Positions 26,156-34,571 of a stretch of DNA of 58,250 nt are shown here, one piece after another. Position 1 is the stretch's first letter. The number at the start of each line of letters is the position of its first letter. The notes under the pieces are model-generated. The model made no database searches and was not told where the DNA came from. It worked only from the letters and a program-made list of their open reading frames with translations. Source of the stretch: Rhodospirillaceae bacterium. Lineage in GTDB: Bacteria; Pseudomonadota; Alphaproteobacteria; DSM-16000; Inquilinaceae. The DNA is taken from NCBI GenBank assembly GCA_020638595.1, contig JACKIG010000024.1:1-58250 (forward strand), read 5' to 3'. A program made the position numbers and the translations under genes.

Positions 26156-26962
26156 ATGCGCCGCCATCGCCCCGCAGCCCCCTGGCTGGCCCTGGCCGCC
26201 CTTGCCGTCGCCGCCGCGCCGGCGCAGGCCGAAGACCTGCGCCTGGGCACCGAGGGGGCCTATCCCCCCTACAACTACATCGACGCGTCCGGCGAGCTGC
26301 AAGGCTTCGACATCGCCTTCGGCAACACGCTGTGCGAGCGCATGGGGGTGACGTGCGAGTGGGTCGCCCAGGACTGGGACGGCATCATTCCCGCGCTGCT
26401 GAACGGCCGCTATGACGCCATCGTTGCGGCGATGTCGCGCACGGACGAGCGGCGCGCGCAGATCGCCTTTTCCAACGCCTATACCGATACGCCCGTCTGG
26501 CTGGTCGGCCGGGCGGACGAATTCGCCGGGGTGGAGAGCTTCGAGGACGCCGTGGCGGCTTTGCAGGGCAAGACCGTCGGCGTGCAGACGGCGACGATCT
26601 TCCAGGATTTCGTCGAACAGCAGCTGGGCGACAGTGTCGAGCTGCGCCTCTACGACACCCAGGACAATCTGGGCCTGGATCTGGGTGCCGGCCGCCTGGA
26701 TGCCGGTGTGGCGGACAGCCTGGCCTGGGAGGCGTTCCTGGACAGCGAGGGCGGGCAGGGCTTCGCCCGCTTCGGGCCGAGCCTGACCGGCCAGGACTTC
26801 CCCGAGCTGGGCGAAGGCTTCGGCATCGGCCTGCGGCAAGAGGACACCGACCTGCTCGCCCGGATCAACGCGGCGATCTGCGGTATGATCGCCGACGGCA
26901 CGCTGGAGGCGCTGCATCAGGAGTATCTGGGCTTCTATTCGCCCATCGCCTGCGAGCAGTGA
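26156..26962 (+). CDS. Amino-acid-type ABC substrate-binding protein (copy 1)
   Basis: This 268-residue periplasmic protein has a signal peptide ending APAQA. It shows the family-3 (polar amino acid, Lys/Arg/His/octopine) fold signatures: LGTEGAYPPYNYIDASGELQ, the ligand-binding MSRTDERRAQIAFSNAY segment and GKTVGVQTATIFQDF. The Asp and Arg in this fold usually bind the alpha-amino and carboxylate groups of the ligand; side-chain specificity is unknown. GGAGGAG precedes the ATG at 26156. A close paralogue follows 124 bases downstream, then two permease genes. Confidence 0.9.
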   Translation: MRRHRPAAPWLALAALAVAAAPAQAEDLRLGTEGAYPPYNYIDASGELQGFDIAFGNTLCERMGVTCEWVAQDWDGIIPALLNGRYDAIVAAMSRTDERRAQIAFSNAYTDTPVWLVGRADEFAGVESFEDAVAALQGKTVGVQTATIFQDFVEQQLGDSVELRLYDTQDNLGLDLGAGRLDAGVADSLAWEAFLDSEGGQGFARFGPSLTGQDFPELGEGFGIGLRQEDTDLLARINAAICGMIADGTLEALHQEYLGFYSPIACEQ

Positions 26963-26980
26963 CGGGCCAAGAGAGCCGCC

Positions 26981-27009
26981 CGACGGCATTAGGCTTGACC
27001 TTGCCGTCG
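26981..27009 (+). other. Stem-loop between the two binding-protein genes
   Basis: A perfect 8-bp inverted repeat (CGACGGCA / TGCCGTCG) encloses a 13-base loop. There is no T-tract, so it more likely protects mRNA ends or attenuates transcription than terminates fully. Confidence 0.45.
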
Positions 27010-27086
27010 AAACCCGCCGAAATCCGGGCAAGCGCCACAGGGTCAAGTGGCGCACACCCTCGTGCAATTCGGTGGAGGCTTTTCCG

Positions 27087-27893
27087 ATGAAACTATGGAC
27101 GTCCCTGGCAGGCGCTGCGGCCGTGGTTCTTGCCGCTGCGTCGGCCCATGCGCAGATCGACAGCATCAAGCTCGGAACCGAAGGGGCATACCCGCCCTAC
27201 AACTACTACGATGCGTCGGGCCAGCTGATCGGGTTCGAGATCGACCTCGGCAACGAGCTGTGCCGGCGCATGGAGGTCGAATGCGAGTGGGTGGCCCAGG
27301 ATTGGGACGGCATCATCCCGGCCCTGTTGAACGGCCGCTATGACGCCATCATCGCCGGCATGTCGCGCACGGACGAGCGCCGCGAGCAGATCGCCTTCTC
27401 CAATGCCTATACCGTGACGCCGGCCTGGTTCGTCGCCTCGGCGGAGTCCGACCTTGCCGGGCTGGAGACGCTGGAGGAGACGATGGCGGCGCTGGAAGGC
27501 AAGACCATCGGCGTGCAGACCGCGACGATCCACGAGAACTTCCTGCGCGAGGAACTGGGCGACGGCGTCGACATCCGCGTCTACGACACCCAGGACAACC
27601 TGAACCTCGACCTGGTCGCCGGGCGCCTTGACGCCGGCCTGGCCGACGCCACCAGCTGGCAGGCCTTCCTGGACACCGAGGACGGTGCCGGCTTCGCGCA
27701 TTTCGGCCCCGGCCTGACCGGTGCGGACTTCCCTGTGTTCGGCGAGGGCGTCGGCGTCGGCCTGCGCCAGGGCGATACCGAACTGATGGCCATGTTCAAC
27801 GATGCCATCTGTTCGATGATCGAGGACGGTACCCTGGCGGCGATGACGACCGAGTGGTTCGGCGTCGATACCTCGACGCCGTGCGAGCAGTAG
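27087..27893 (+). CDS. Amino-acid-type ABC substrate-binding protein (copy 2)
   Basis: This 268-residue paralogue of the preceding binding protein has the same length and shares long identical runs, such as LGTEGAYPPYNY, CEWVAQDWDGIIPALLNGRY and MSRTDERR. A signal peptide ends AHAQ. The ATG at 27087 was chosen because GGAGG lies 8-12 bases upstream; the GTG at 27072 overlaps that site. The copies differ near binding-cleft residues (TVTPAWFVAS against TDTPVWLVGR), so ligand preference may have diverged. It precedes the permease genes. Confidence 0.9.
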   Translation: MKLWTSLAGAAAVVLAAASAHAQIDSIKLGTEGAYPPYNYYDASGQLIGFEIDLGNELCRRMEVECEWVAQDWDGIIPALLNGRYDAIIAGMSRTDERREQIAFSNAYTVTPAWFVASAESDLAGLETLEETMAALEGKTIGVQTATIHENFLREELGDGVDIRVYDTQDNLNLDLVAGRLDAGLADATSWQAFLDTEDGAGFAHFGPGLTGADFPVFGEGVGVGLRQGDTELMAMFNDAICSMIEDGTLAAMTTEWFGVDTSTPCEQ

Positions 27894-27908
27894 GGCCGGA
27901 TCGGGCAT

Positions 27909-27935
27909 CCGCCGCCGCGGCCGTCGCGGCGGCGG
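27909..27935 (+). other. Strong GC stem-loop between binding-protein and permease genes
   Basis: An 11-bp perfect stem (CCGCCGCCGCG / CGCGGCGGCGG) has a 5-base loop and no T-tract. Hairpins at this place in binding-protein operons are known to stabilise upstream mRNA, keeping binding protein in excess of permease. Confidence 0.5.
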
Positions 27936-27960
27936 GCTCCGCACCCCCGGCACCCGGCCG

Positions 27961-28683
27961 ATGATCGAGCTGCTGACGTACGGCGATCAGGGCTGGGGCG
28001 ACGAGATGCTGCGCGGCGCCGGCATGACGGTGGCCGTTGCCCTGCTTGCCTATGCGTTCGGCATTGTCGTCGGCATGGCCGGGGCGGCGGGGAAGGTGGG
28101 CGGCGGCAGCGTGCTGCGCGGCGTCCTGGACGTCTACACCACCGTCGTCCGCGGCGTGCCGGAGCTGCTGGTCATCTACCTGCTGTTCTTCGGCCTTTCC
28201 AGCGCCGTCATGAAGGTGGCCTCGGTCTTCGGCTACACCGGCTATATCGAGGTCGACAATTTCGTCATCGGCGTGCTGGCCGTGGGCCTCATCTCCGGCG
28301 CCTATTCGACGGAGGTGTTCCGCGGCGCCCTTCAGGCGATCCCCAACGGGCAGATCGAGGCCGGCCGCGCTGTCGGCATGACGGGCTGGCAGATCTTCCA
28401 CCGCATCCAGCTGCCGCAGATGCTGCGGCTGGCGCTGCCGGGGCTCGGCAATATCTGGCAGCTGACGCTGAAGGACACGGCGCTGATCTCCGTCACCGGC
28501 CTGGCGGAGCTGATGCGCATGTCCAGGGTTGCGGCCGGGGCCACGCACCAGCCCTTCACCTTCTACCTGGCGGCGGCTGCGCTCTATCTGGTGATGACGA
28601 CCTTCTCGCAGACCGCCTTCCAGCGGGCCGAGCGGCATTTCAGCCGCAGCGTGCGCACGGCGTCGGGGCAGCCGGCGCCATGA
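27961..28683 (+). CDS. ABC transporter permease, HisQ-type
   Basis: This 240-residue inner-membrane permease has about five membrane segments and the EAA-loop pattern of the HisM/HisQ family (GALQAIPNGQIEAGRAVGMT, then LPQMLRLALPGLGNIW). It carries an extended loop between the first segments and KVGGGSVLRGVLDVYTTVVRG, typical of the amino acid uptake group. It pairs with the next permease, whose ATG overlaps its stop (ATGA at 28680-28683), to form the heterodimeric channel for the two upstream binding proteins. No ATPase gene is present in this gene group. Confidence 0.9.
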   Translation: MIELLTYGDQGWGDEMLRGAGMTVAVALLAYAFGIVVGMAGAAGKVGGGSVLRGVLDVYTTVVRGVPELLVIYLLFFGLSSAVMKVASVFGYTGYIEVDNFVIGVLAVGLISGAYSTEVFRGALQAIPNGQIEAGRAVGMTGWQIFHRIQLPQMLRLALPGLGNIWQLTLKDTALISVTGLAELMRMSRVAAGATHQPFTFYLAAAALYLVMTTFSQTAFQRAERHFSRSVRTASGQPAP

Positions 28684-29480
28684 ATTTCGAACTGATGGGC
28701 GACAGCATCCTGCCGATCCTGCGGGGCGCGCAGATCACCGTGATGCTGGTGGCCACGTCGATCGCCATCGGCTTCTTCGCCGGCATCGGCATGGCGCTGG
28801 CGCGGCTGTCGCGCAACCCGCTCGTGTCGGTGCCGGCCTACGCCTACGTCTTCTTCTTTCGCGGTACACCGCTGCTGGTGCAGCTGTTCATCGTCTATTA
28901 CGGCTTCGGGCGTGCCGATTTCGTCAAGGACACGGTGTTCTGGGCGGTTCTGAAAGAGCCGTTCTGGTGCGCCGTCATCGCGCTGACCCTGAACACCACC
29001 GCCTATACCAGCGAGATCATCCGCGGCGGCATCCTGGCGGTGCCGTGGGGGCAGATCGAAGCGGCGCGGGCCTGCGGGATGTCGCGCGTGCTGATGTTCC
29101 GGCGTATCACCATGCCGGTGGCGATCCGCCAGGCACTGCCTGCCTACGGCAACGAGATCATCCTGATGGTCAAGGGCAGCGCGCTGGCCAGTACGGTGAC
29201 GGTGATGGAGATGACGGGCGAGGCGAAATCGATCATCTCCAGCACCTATGCGCCGGTGGAGATCTTCATCGTCGCCGGGTCGATCTATCTTGCCATCAAC
29301 TTCGTGGTCACGCGCGCCGTCCGCCGGCTGGAGCATCGGTTGACCCCCTACCAGCGTGCCCGCACCGAAGCGGACGAAAAGCAGGCCGGCCGCAAGATCG
29401 CCTTCGCGGCCTTGCGGGGCCGCCAGGCGGCGGACGACATCGCCCTGCCGCAGCCGTCGTCGGATCGCCCGCAGGACTGA
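28680..29480 (+). CDS. ABC transporter permease, HisM-type
   Basis: This 266-residue permease is the partner of the upstream one. It shows the family pattern FFRGTPLLVQLFIVYYG and the EAA loop GILAVPWGQIEAARACGMS, followed by MPVAIRQALPAYGNEI. The C-terminal ~30 residues after HRLTPYQRARTEADEKQ are a polar extension. It overlaps the upstream gene by 4 bases (ATGA). The gene group ends here at a GC-rich hairpin facing the convergent TRAP gene, so the energising ATPase must be encoded elsewhere or be shared. Confidence 0.9.
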   Translation: MNFELMGDSILPILRGAQITVMLVATSIAIGFFAGIGMALARLSRNPLVSVPAYAYVFFFRGTPLLVQLFIVYYGFGRADFVKDTVFWAVLKEPFWCAVIALTLNTTAYTSEIIRGGILAVPWGQIEAARACGMSRVLMFRRITMPVAIRQALPAYGNEIILMVKGSALASTVTVMEMTGEAKSIISSTYAPVEIFIVAGSIYLAINFVVTRAVRRLEHRLTPYQRARTEADEKQAGRKIAFAALRGRQAADDIALPQPSSDRPQD

Positions 29481-29525
29481 CCGGCCCCCATCCTCAGGCA
29501 GACGGCCCGCGGCGCCAACCCCGTC

Positions 29526-29549
29526 CCCCCGGGGGCAAGCCCCCGGGGG
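29526..29549. terminator. GC-rich hairpin between convergent genes
   Basis: An 11-base inverted repeat (CCCCCGGGGGC / GCCCCCGGGGG) is separated by two bases and lies between the convergent permease and TRAP binding-protein genes. There is no T-tract on either strand, so termination may need Rho or be partial. Confidence 0.45.
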
Positions 29550-29565
29550 CCGTCGGATGGCCGGC

Positions 29566-30618
29566 TCAGCGGTAGCGGTAGGGCGGGCCTGCCGCTTCCA
29601 TCGTGGAGATGTAGTTCTTCAGGATCTCCACCACGCGGGCATTGCGGTCGCTTTCCTGGGCGATCTCGTCCCAGAACTCGATCGCGGCCGCTTCGACCGT
29701 CGCCCATTCCTCCTCGGGGATGGACGTCAGCTCCAGCTTGCCGCCGGTGGTGCGGTAGTGCGCCTCACCCCACCAGTACCAGTGCAGGCGATAGTAGTGC
29801 GAGCTTTCGATGGTCAGCTCGAACAGCTTCTTCAGGTGGTCCGGCATCTCCGCCCAGCGGTCGGCGTTGACGAAGTACGAACCGGCCCAGGCACCGGAGA
29901 TGGGGTTGGTCAGGTAGTACTGGGTGACGTCCGCCCAGCCGACCGTATAGTCCTCGGTGATGCCGGACCACGCCACGCCGTCCAGCTCGCCCGTCTGGAT
30001 CGCCACCTCGACGTCTTCATAGGGCAGCGCCACCGGCACCACGCCGAAGCGCGACATGAACCGCCCGCCGGTCGGGAACATGTACATGCGCAGCCCATTG
30101 AGGTCGGCAAGGCTGCGGATCGGCTTGGTGGTGGCGAAGTTGCAGGGGTCCCATGACCCGGTGCTCAGCCATTTCACGCCCTCGACCTCGGCATAGGCCT
30201 CTTCCCAGATCTCCTTCAGGCCGTACCAGTGCCACAGCGTCGGCACGTCCAGGCTGTAGCGCGAGGCGAAGGGGAAATAGGCGCCGAACACCGAGACGTC
30301 GACCGGCGCGGCGATGCTGTCGTCGTCGCTCTGCACCGCGTCGATGGTGCCCTGTTGCAGCGCGCGGAACAGCTCGCCATGGGGGACCAGCTGGTCGGCG
30401 TTGTAGAGCTCGATCACCATCTCGCCGTTGGCGACGGCGTTGAAGGCATCGATCTGCGGCTTGATCACATGTTCGGCCAGCGCCGGCCCGGCATAGGTCT
30501 GCATCCGCCAGCGGATCGGGCTTTGCGCCTTCACGTACGGGGCGGCCAGCGTCGAGGCGGTGACGGCCGATGCCGACGCCACGCCCGCTTTTTTCAGGAA
30601 ATCGCGTCTCTTTTCCAT
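29566..30618 (-). CDS. TRAP transporter substrate-binding protein (DctP-type)
   Basis: This 350-residue protein has a twin-arginine type leader (EKRRDFLKKAG) and cleavage near YVKAQ, so it is probably exported folded by Tat. The mature DctP fold shows GPALAEHVIKPQIDAFN, ELYNADQLVPHGELFRALQQ, LADLNGLRMYMFPTGG and LPYEDVEVAIQTGELDGVAW. It would bind an organic acid or amine-acid ligand and deliver it to the DctQ/DctM pair encoded 155 bases upstream in the same direction. A GGAGAGG site precedes the ATG at 30618. The ligand is not predictable from sequence alone. Confidence 0.92.
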   Translation of the reverse strand: MEKRRDFLKKAGVASASAVTASTLAAPYVKAQSPIRWRMQTYAGPALAEHVIKPQIDAFNAVANGEMVIELYNADQLVPHGELFRALQQGTIDAVQSDDDSIAAPVDVSVFGAYFPFASRYSLDVPTLWHWYGLKEIWEEAYAEVEGVKWLSTGSWDPCNFATTKPIRSLADLNGLRMYMFPTGGRFMSRFGVVPVALPYEDVEVAIQTGELDGVAWSGITEDYTVGWADVTQYYLTNPISGAWAGSYFVNADRWAEMPDHLKKLFELTIESSHYYRLHWYWWGEAHYRTTGGKLELTSIPEEEWATVEAAAIEFWDEIAQESDRNARVVEILKNYISTMEAAGPPYRYR

Positions 30619-30773
30619 GATACCTCTCCGTTCCAGGTGCTATTGCTGGATTGCAATCAACGATTTTCGCGACCGCATGTTTTCGTCGTTTCGAATGTCT
30701 TTCTCTTTGGTCTTATGCCTCCTTGTCGTTTGCTTCGTGTAAGGGGGGCGGCCTGGCGTGCGGGTGTCCGAAT

Positions 30774-32096
30774 TCAGTCCCCGTAGTACAGGCTGGGCAG
30801 CCACAGCGCGATTTCGGGAAAGGCGATGACCAGCCCCAGCCCGAAGATCATGACCAGCACGAAGGGATGGATCGACCGATAGATGTCGCCCAGCGAGATT
30901 TCCGGCGGGGCCATCGCCCGCATCAGGAACAGGTTGTAGCCGAACGGGGGGGTCATGTACGCGATCTGGCAGGTGATGGTGTAGAGGACGCCGTACCAGA
31001 CCGGATCGAACCCCAGATGGATGACCAGCGGGACATACAGCGGGGCGACGATCACCAGCATCGCCGTGTCGTCGAGGAACATGCCCATCAGGATATAGGA
31101 CACCTGCATCATGATGAGGATTTCCCACGGCCCCATCTGCAAGGTGTCGATGAAGATGGACTCCAGCGCATGCACCGCGCCCAGGCCGTCGAACACCGCG
31201 CCGAAGCACAGGGCGGCCAGGATGATCCACATGAACATGCAGCTGACGCTCAGCGTCTTGCGGACCGTCTCCTCCAGCACCTGGCGGGTCAGACGTCCCT
31301 TCATGAGCGCGGCCAGGGTTGCCGTGGCCGCACCGACGGCGGAGCTTTCCACCAGGCTGGTGACGCCCATCAGGAACAGCCCGGTCATGGAAAAGAAGAT
31401 CAGCAGCGGCAGGATGCCGGCCTGCAACAGCCGCAGCTTCGCGCGGAAGCTGATCTGCCGTTCCTCCAGGGGCAGCGGCGGCCCCAGCTTCGGCTGGATC
31501 AGGCAGCGCACGGCGATATAGAGGACGAACAAGCCCGCCAGCAGCAGGCCCGGAAAGACGCCGGCCAGCCACAGCTGTCCCACCGGCTGGCGGGCGATCA
31601 TGCCGTACAGCACCAGGACGACGCTGGGCGGCACCAGGATGCCCAGCGAACTGCCGGCCTGGATGACGCCGGTGATCATGATCTTGTCGTAGCCGCGGCG
31701 CAGCATCTCCGGCAGGGCGATGCTGGCGCCGATGGCCATGCCGGCGACCGACAGCCCGTTCATGGCCGAAACCGCGACCATCAGGCCGATGGTGCCGATG
31801 GCCAGCCCGCCGCGCACCGGCCCGGCCCAGACATGGAACATGTGGTAGAGGTCGCTGGCGATGCCGGATTCCGACAGCATGTAGCCCATGTAGATGAACA
31901 GCGGCAGCGTCAGCAGCGGGTACCAGTTCAGCAGGACGAAGCTGGCGTTGAACGGCATCTCCGCCGCGCCCTGGCCCCAGAGCAGAAGCGCCGACACCGC
32001 GGCGACGAAGCCGATCGCGCCGAAGACGCGCTGGCCCGTCATCAAGAGGACCAGCATGGACGAGAACATCAGGAGGGCGATGAGCTCATAGCTCAT
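30774..32096 (-). CDS. TRAP transporter large permease (DctM-type)
   Basis: This 440-residue inner-membrane protein of about 12 segments carries DctM motifs, including LFIYMGYMLSESGIA, LPEMLRRGYDKIMITGVIQA, GSSLGILVPPSVVLVLYG and FLDDTAMLVIVAPLYVPLV. It is the sodium-coupled transport subunit. The ATG at 32096 overlaps the DctQ stop (ATGA at 32093-32096), which fixes the start and rejects a 38-residue upstream extension. It works with the small permease and the separately translated DctP protein. Confidence 0.93.
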   Translation of the reverse strand: MSYELIALLMFSSMLVLLMTGQRVFGAIGFVAAVSALLLWGQGAAEMPFNASFVLLNWYPLLTLPLFIYMGYMLSESGIASDLYHMFHVWAGPVRGGLAIGTIGLMVAVSAMNGLSVAGMAIGASIALPEMLRRGYDKIMITGVIQAGSSLGILVPPSVVLVLYGMIARQPVGQLWLAGVFPGLLLAGLFVLYIAVRCLIQPKLGPPLPLEERQISFRAKLRLLQAGILPLLIFFSMTGLFLMGVTSLVESSAVGAATATLAALMKGRLTRQVLEETVRKTLSVSCMFMWIILAALCFGAVFDGLGAVHALESIFIDTLQMGPWEILIMMQVSYILMGMFLDDTAMLVIVAPLYVPLVIHLGFDPVWYGVLYTITCQIAYMTPPFGYNLFLMRAMAPPEISLGDIYRSIHPFVLVMIFGLGLVIAFPEIALWLPSLYYGD

Positions 32097-32617
32097 TCGA
32101 CGACCTCCTTCTCCGCCTTCAGGGCCACTTCCAGGTCCCTGAAGAACATGGCCAGCGATTGCAGAAGCATCAATGTGATGCCGGTGCACATGATGACCTT
32201 GATCGGCCACAGTTGCGGCGCCCAGGACGAATAGTTCTTCTGCCCGTATTCGATCGCATACTCGGTGCTGGAAATGCCGCCGCGCAGCAGGATCACCAGA
32301 TAGAAGATCAGGAAGATCGATGTCACGGCGTCGACGATGGCCTTCCTTCGCGGCGACCAGCGGCCGTACAGAAGATCCATCCGCACATGGGCATCAAGCT
32401 GCATGGAATACCCGCCGCCGAGCAGGTAATAGGCCGCGAGCATGAACTGCGCGATTTCGACAATCCAAATATAGGATTCGTTGAAAACGGTGCGGGAGAT
32501 GGAAGAGAACAGCAGCACGCCCATCATGACGAAGATCATGTACATGACCAGCCGGCCCAGCACCCGGTTGACGGCGTCGATCGCCTGTACATAGATCCTG
32601 ATCGGCTTCGGCATCAT
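32093..32617 (-). CDS. TRAP transporter small permease (DctQ-type)
   Basis: This 174-residue protein has four membrane segments and family features LFSSISRTVFNESYIWIVE and YSMQLDAHVRMDLLYGR. It partners DctM in binding-protein-dependent uptake. The ATG at 32617 (or the adjacent ATG at 32614) was chosen because the frame upstream is Pro/Arg-rich and lacks homology-like features. It lies 81 bases downstream of the N-formylglutamate-amidohydrolase-like gene and overlaps dctM by ATGA, so the four minus-strand genes probably form one transcript. Confidence 0.9.
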   Translation of the reverse strand: MMPKPIRIYVQAIDAVNRVLGRLVMYMIFVMMGVLLFSSISRTVFNESYIWIVEIAQFMLAAYYLLGGGYSMQLDAHVRMDLLYGRWSPRRKAIVDAVTSIFLIFYLVILLRGGISSTEYAIEYGQKNYSSWAPQLWPIKVIMCTGITLMLLQSLAMFFRDLEVALKAEKEVVE

Positions 32618-32698
32618 CCGGGTCTCATTGTCGGAAGGGCGTCGCGGGGGCGGCACTGACCGGCACCCCGGGGGCATGGCGGCGGGCGTGCCGGCCAG

Positions 32699-33535
32699 TC
32701 ATGCACGATCGGGGCCATCCGCCGCCCCGCGCAGGGCCGCCAGCGCGCCGGCGACCCAGCGCGACAGCCGGGCCGCCATCGCCTGCTGGTCGCCGCTGCT
32801 GGCGACCAGGTCGTTGCGGATTTCGATCATCACATTCAGCAGGCCGCGCGGCAGCGCATGCGCCGCCAGGGTGTGGGTGACGCCGTCCTCGGGGCCATAG
32901 GGCTCGTTGCGGCGCACCAGCCTGTCGCCGTCGGCGGCCGCCAGGCGCAGCATGGCGTCGGCGAACCGTGCATCGGCATCGTGCAGGATGCCGATCTCAA
33001 CCGTCCGGGGCGTGCCGTGATAGACGGGCGTGAAGGAATGGATGGTGACAAGCACCGGCGGGCGGCGGCGTGACGCCGAGTCCAGGCAGGTCGCCAGCGT
33101 CCGGCAGAAGGGGCGGTAGAGCCGGTCGGCGCGCGCCAGGCGCTGCGCGGCGTCCAGGCCCGTATTGCCCGGAATGCGGTAGATCTCGCTGTCTTCGGCG
33201 ACGGCGCTGGCTGCTTCCGGCGGGCGGTTGCAGTCGTAGACCAGGCGCGAGACGCGCATGGCCACCAGCGGTGCGTCCAGGGTCCGTGACATCGCCTGCG
33301 CCACCGCCAGCGCGCCGGGGTCCCAGGCGATGTGGCTGGCCAGTGCGCCATCGTCCAGGCCCAGATTGCCCAGGTCCGGCGGGATGAAGTTGGACGCGTG
33401 CTCGCAGACCAGAAGGACGTCGCCGGCGCCCGAAGGGTTCGTTACCTCGACGACCGCCCCCGTTGACGGATCGTTCGCTGCGGCGTCGACCTTCATGGCC
33501 AAGGGCGTCCCCTTATCCCGGCTGGCATCGCCCAT
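32699..33535 (-). CDS. N-formylglutamate amidohydrolase-family protein
   Basis: This 278-residue protein matches the family by GDVLLVCEHASNFIPPDL, HIAWDPGALAVAQAMSR, PLVAMRVSRLVYDCNRPP, LVTIHSFTPVYHG and LLNVMIEIRNDL. Founding members hydrolyse N-formyl-L-glutamate in histidine breakdown, but no hut gene is nearby. In this locus it may instead hydrolyse an N-acyl or gamma-glutamyl intermediate; that is inference. Either ATG at 33535 or 33496 may be the start. It is divergent from the RpiR regulator, with 134 bases between, and heads the TRAP arm. Confidence 0.85.
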   Translation of the reverse strand: MGDASRDKGTPLAMKVDAAANDPSTGAVVEVTNPSGAGDVLLVCEHASNFIPPDLGNLGLDDGALASHIAWDPGALAVAQAMSRTLDAPLVAMRVSRLVYDCNRPPEAASAVAEDSEIYRIPGNTGLDAAQRLARADRLYRPFCRTLATCLDSASRRRPPVLVTIHSFTPVYHGTPRTVEIGILHDADARFADAMLRLAAADGDRLVRRNEPYGPEDGVTHTLAAHALPRGLLNVMIEIRNDLVASSGDQQAMAARLSRWVAGALAALRGAADGPDRA

Positions 33536-33570
33536 GGTTCCAGAAACGCCCGGGCAGTCAAGCCCAATTT

Positions 33571-33610
33571 GAAAGGTTCTTTTCTCTCCATTCCTATGTG
33601 GCGAAATTTC
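33571..33610. promoter_or_regulatory. Candidate RpiR operator in the divergent promoter region
   Basis: The 134-base divergent interval holds two AT-rich palindromic pieces, GAAAGGTTCTTTTC (33571-33584) and GAAATTTC (33603-33610). MurR/RpiR regulators commonly bind GAAA/TTTC-type palindromes, and the regulator gene is adjacent. Control of both arms from here is inferred. Confidence 0.4.
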
Positions 33611-33669
33611 TTCAACCGTGCTTACACTCGCGGTCTCTGCGGCGATGTCCACCAGGGACCAGAGGCGCA

Positions 33670-34545
33670 ATGGACGCTGCGCAAGACCTCACCGTGGCGG
33701 ACCGGATCCGCGACCGCTTCGAAAGCCTGACGCGGGCGGAACGCCAGCTGGCCAACGCCATGCTGGAGAACTACCCCGTATCGGGAATGGGCAGCATCAC
33801 CGCCGTGGCCGAGGCGTCCGACGTCTCGACGCCGACCGCGGTGCGCATGGCCAAGAAGCTGGGCTTCGCCGGCTTTCCGGAGCTTCAGGCCGCGCTGCGG
33901 GCGGAGCTGGAGGCCACGATTTCCAGCCCCATCGCCAAGCACGACCGCTGGGCCGCGCATGCCCCGGACACGCACATCCTCAACCGCTTCGCCGAAGCGG
34001 TGATGGACAACATGCGCCAGACCTTGCAGCGCATCGATGCGGACGTCTTCAACGCCGTCGCCGCCCTCTTGTCGGACCGCGAGCGTGCCGTCTACGTCGC
34101 CGGCGGCCGCATCACCCGGTCACTGGCGGACTATCTGTTCACCCATATGCAGGTGATCCGCAACGGCGTCACGCTGATTGCGTCGAACGCGAGCACTTGG
34201 CCGCATTACGTGCTCAACATGCGGGCAGGCGACGTGCTGGTGGCCTTCGACATCCGGCGGTACGAACACGACATCCTGCGCCTGGCCGACATGGCCAGGG
34301 CAAAGGGCGCCGTGCTGGTGCTGTTCACCGATCAATGGGGCTCGCCGGCCGCCAAGCATGCCGAATACAGCTTCCGATCGCGCATCGAGGCGCCGTCGGC
34401 GTGGGATTCCTCCGTCGTCACCCTGTTCATCGTCGAGGCCCTGATTGCAGCGGTGGAGACGGCAACCTGGCAGGAGACGCGCGAGCGCATGAAGACGCTG
34501 GAAGAGATGTTCGACCAGACGAAGATGTTCCGGAAATTCACCTGA
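33670..34545 (+). CDS. MurR/RpiR-family transcriptional regulator
   Basis: This 291-residue regulator has the N-terminal RpiR helix-turn-helix domain (VADRIRDRFESLTRAERQLA, SITAVAEASDVSTPTAVRMA, KKLGFAGFPELQ). A C-terminal SIS sugar-isomerase-like sensing domain follows (AVYVAGGRITRSLADYLFTH, DVLVAFDIRRYEHDIL). In the SIS domain the usual GxGxS phosphosugar signature is replaced by AGGRITRS, so the effector may not be a phosphosugar. It is the first gene of the ligase and dehydrogenase arm and divergent from the hydrolase and TRAP arm. It most likely senses a pathway intermediate and controls both arms. Confidence 0.9.
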   Translation: MDAAQDLTVADRIRDRFESLTRAERQLANAMLENYPVSGMGSITAVAEASDVSTPTAVRMAKKLGFAGFPELQAALRAELEATISSPIAKHDRWAAHAPDTHILNRFAEAVMDNMRQTLQRIDADVFNAVAALLSDRERAVYVAGGRITRSLADYLFTHMQVIRNGVTLIASNASTWPHYVLNMRAGDVLVAFDIRRYEHDILRLADMARAKGAVLVLFTDQWGSPAAKHAEYSFRSRIEAPSAWDSSVVTLFIVEALIAAVETATWQETRERMKTLEEMFDQTKMFRKFT

Positions 34546-34571
34546 CCCCCAGCCGGGAGAGATCGCCTGCG

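Noticed and set aside
24576..27169. Two long minus-strand frames opposite the MFS and first binding-protein genes
   Set aside because: Both are composition artefacts without domains; the plus-strand genes have signal peptides, membrane segments and good ribosome-binding sites.
30640..30773. Small ORF between dctM- and dctP-type genes after an AAGGAGG sequence
   Set aside because: The nearest frames are 12 codons or shorter; the interval is more likely untranslated leader.
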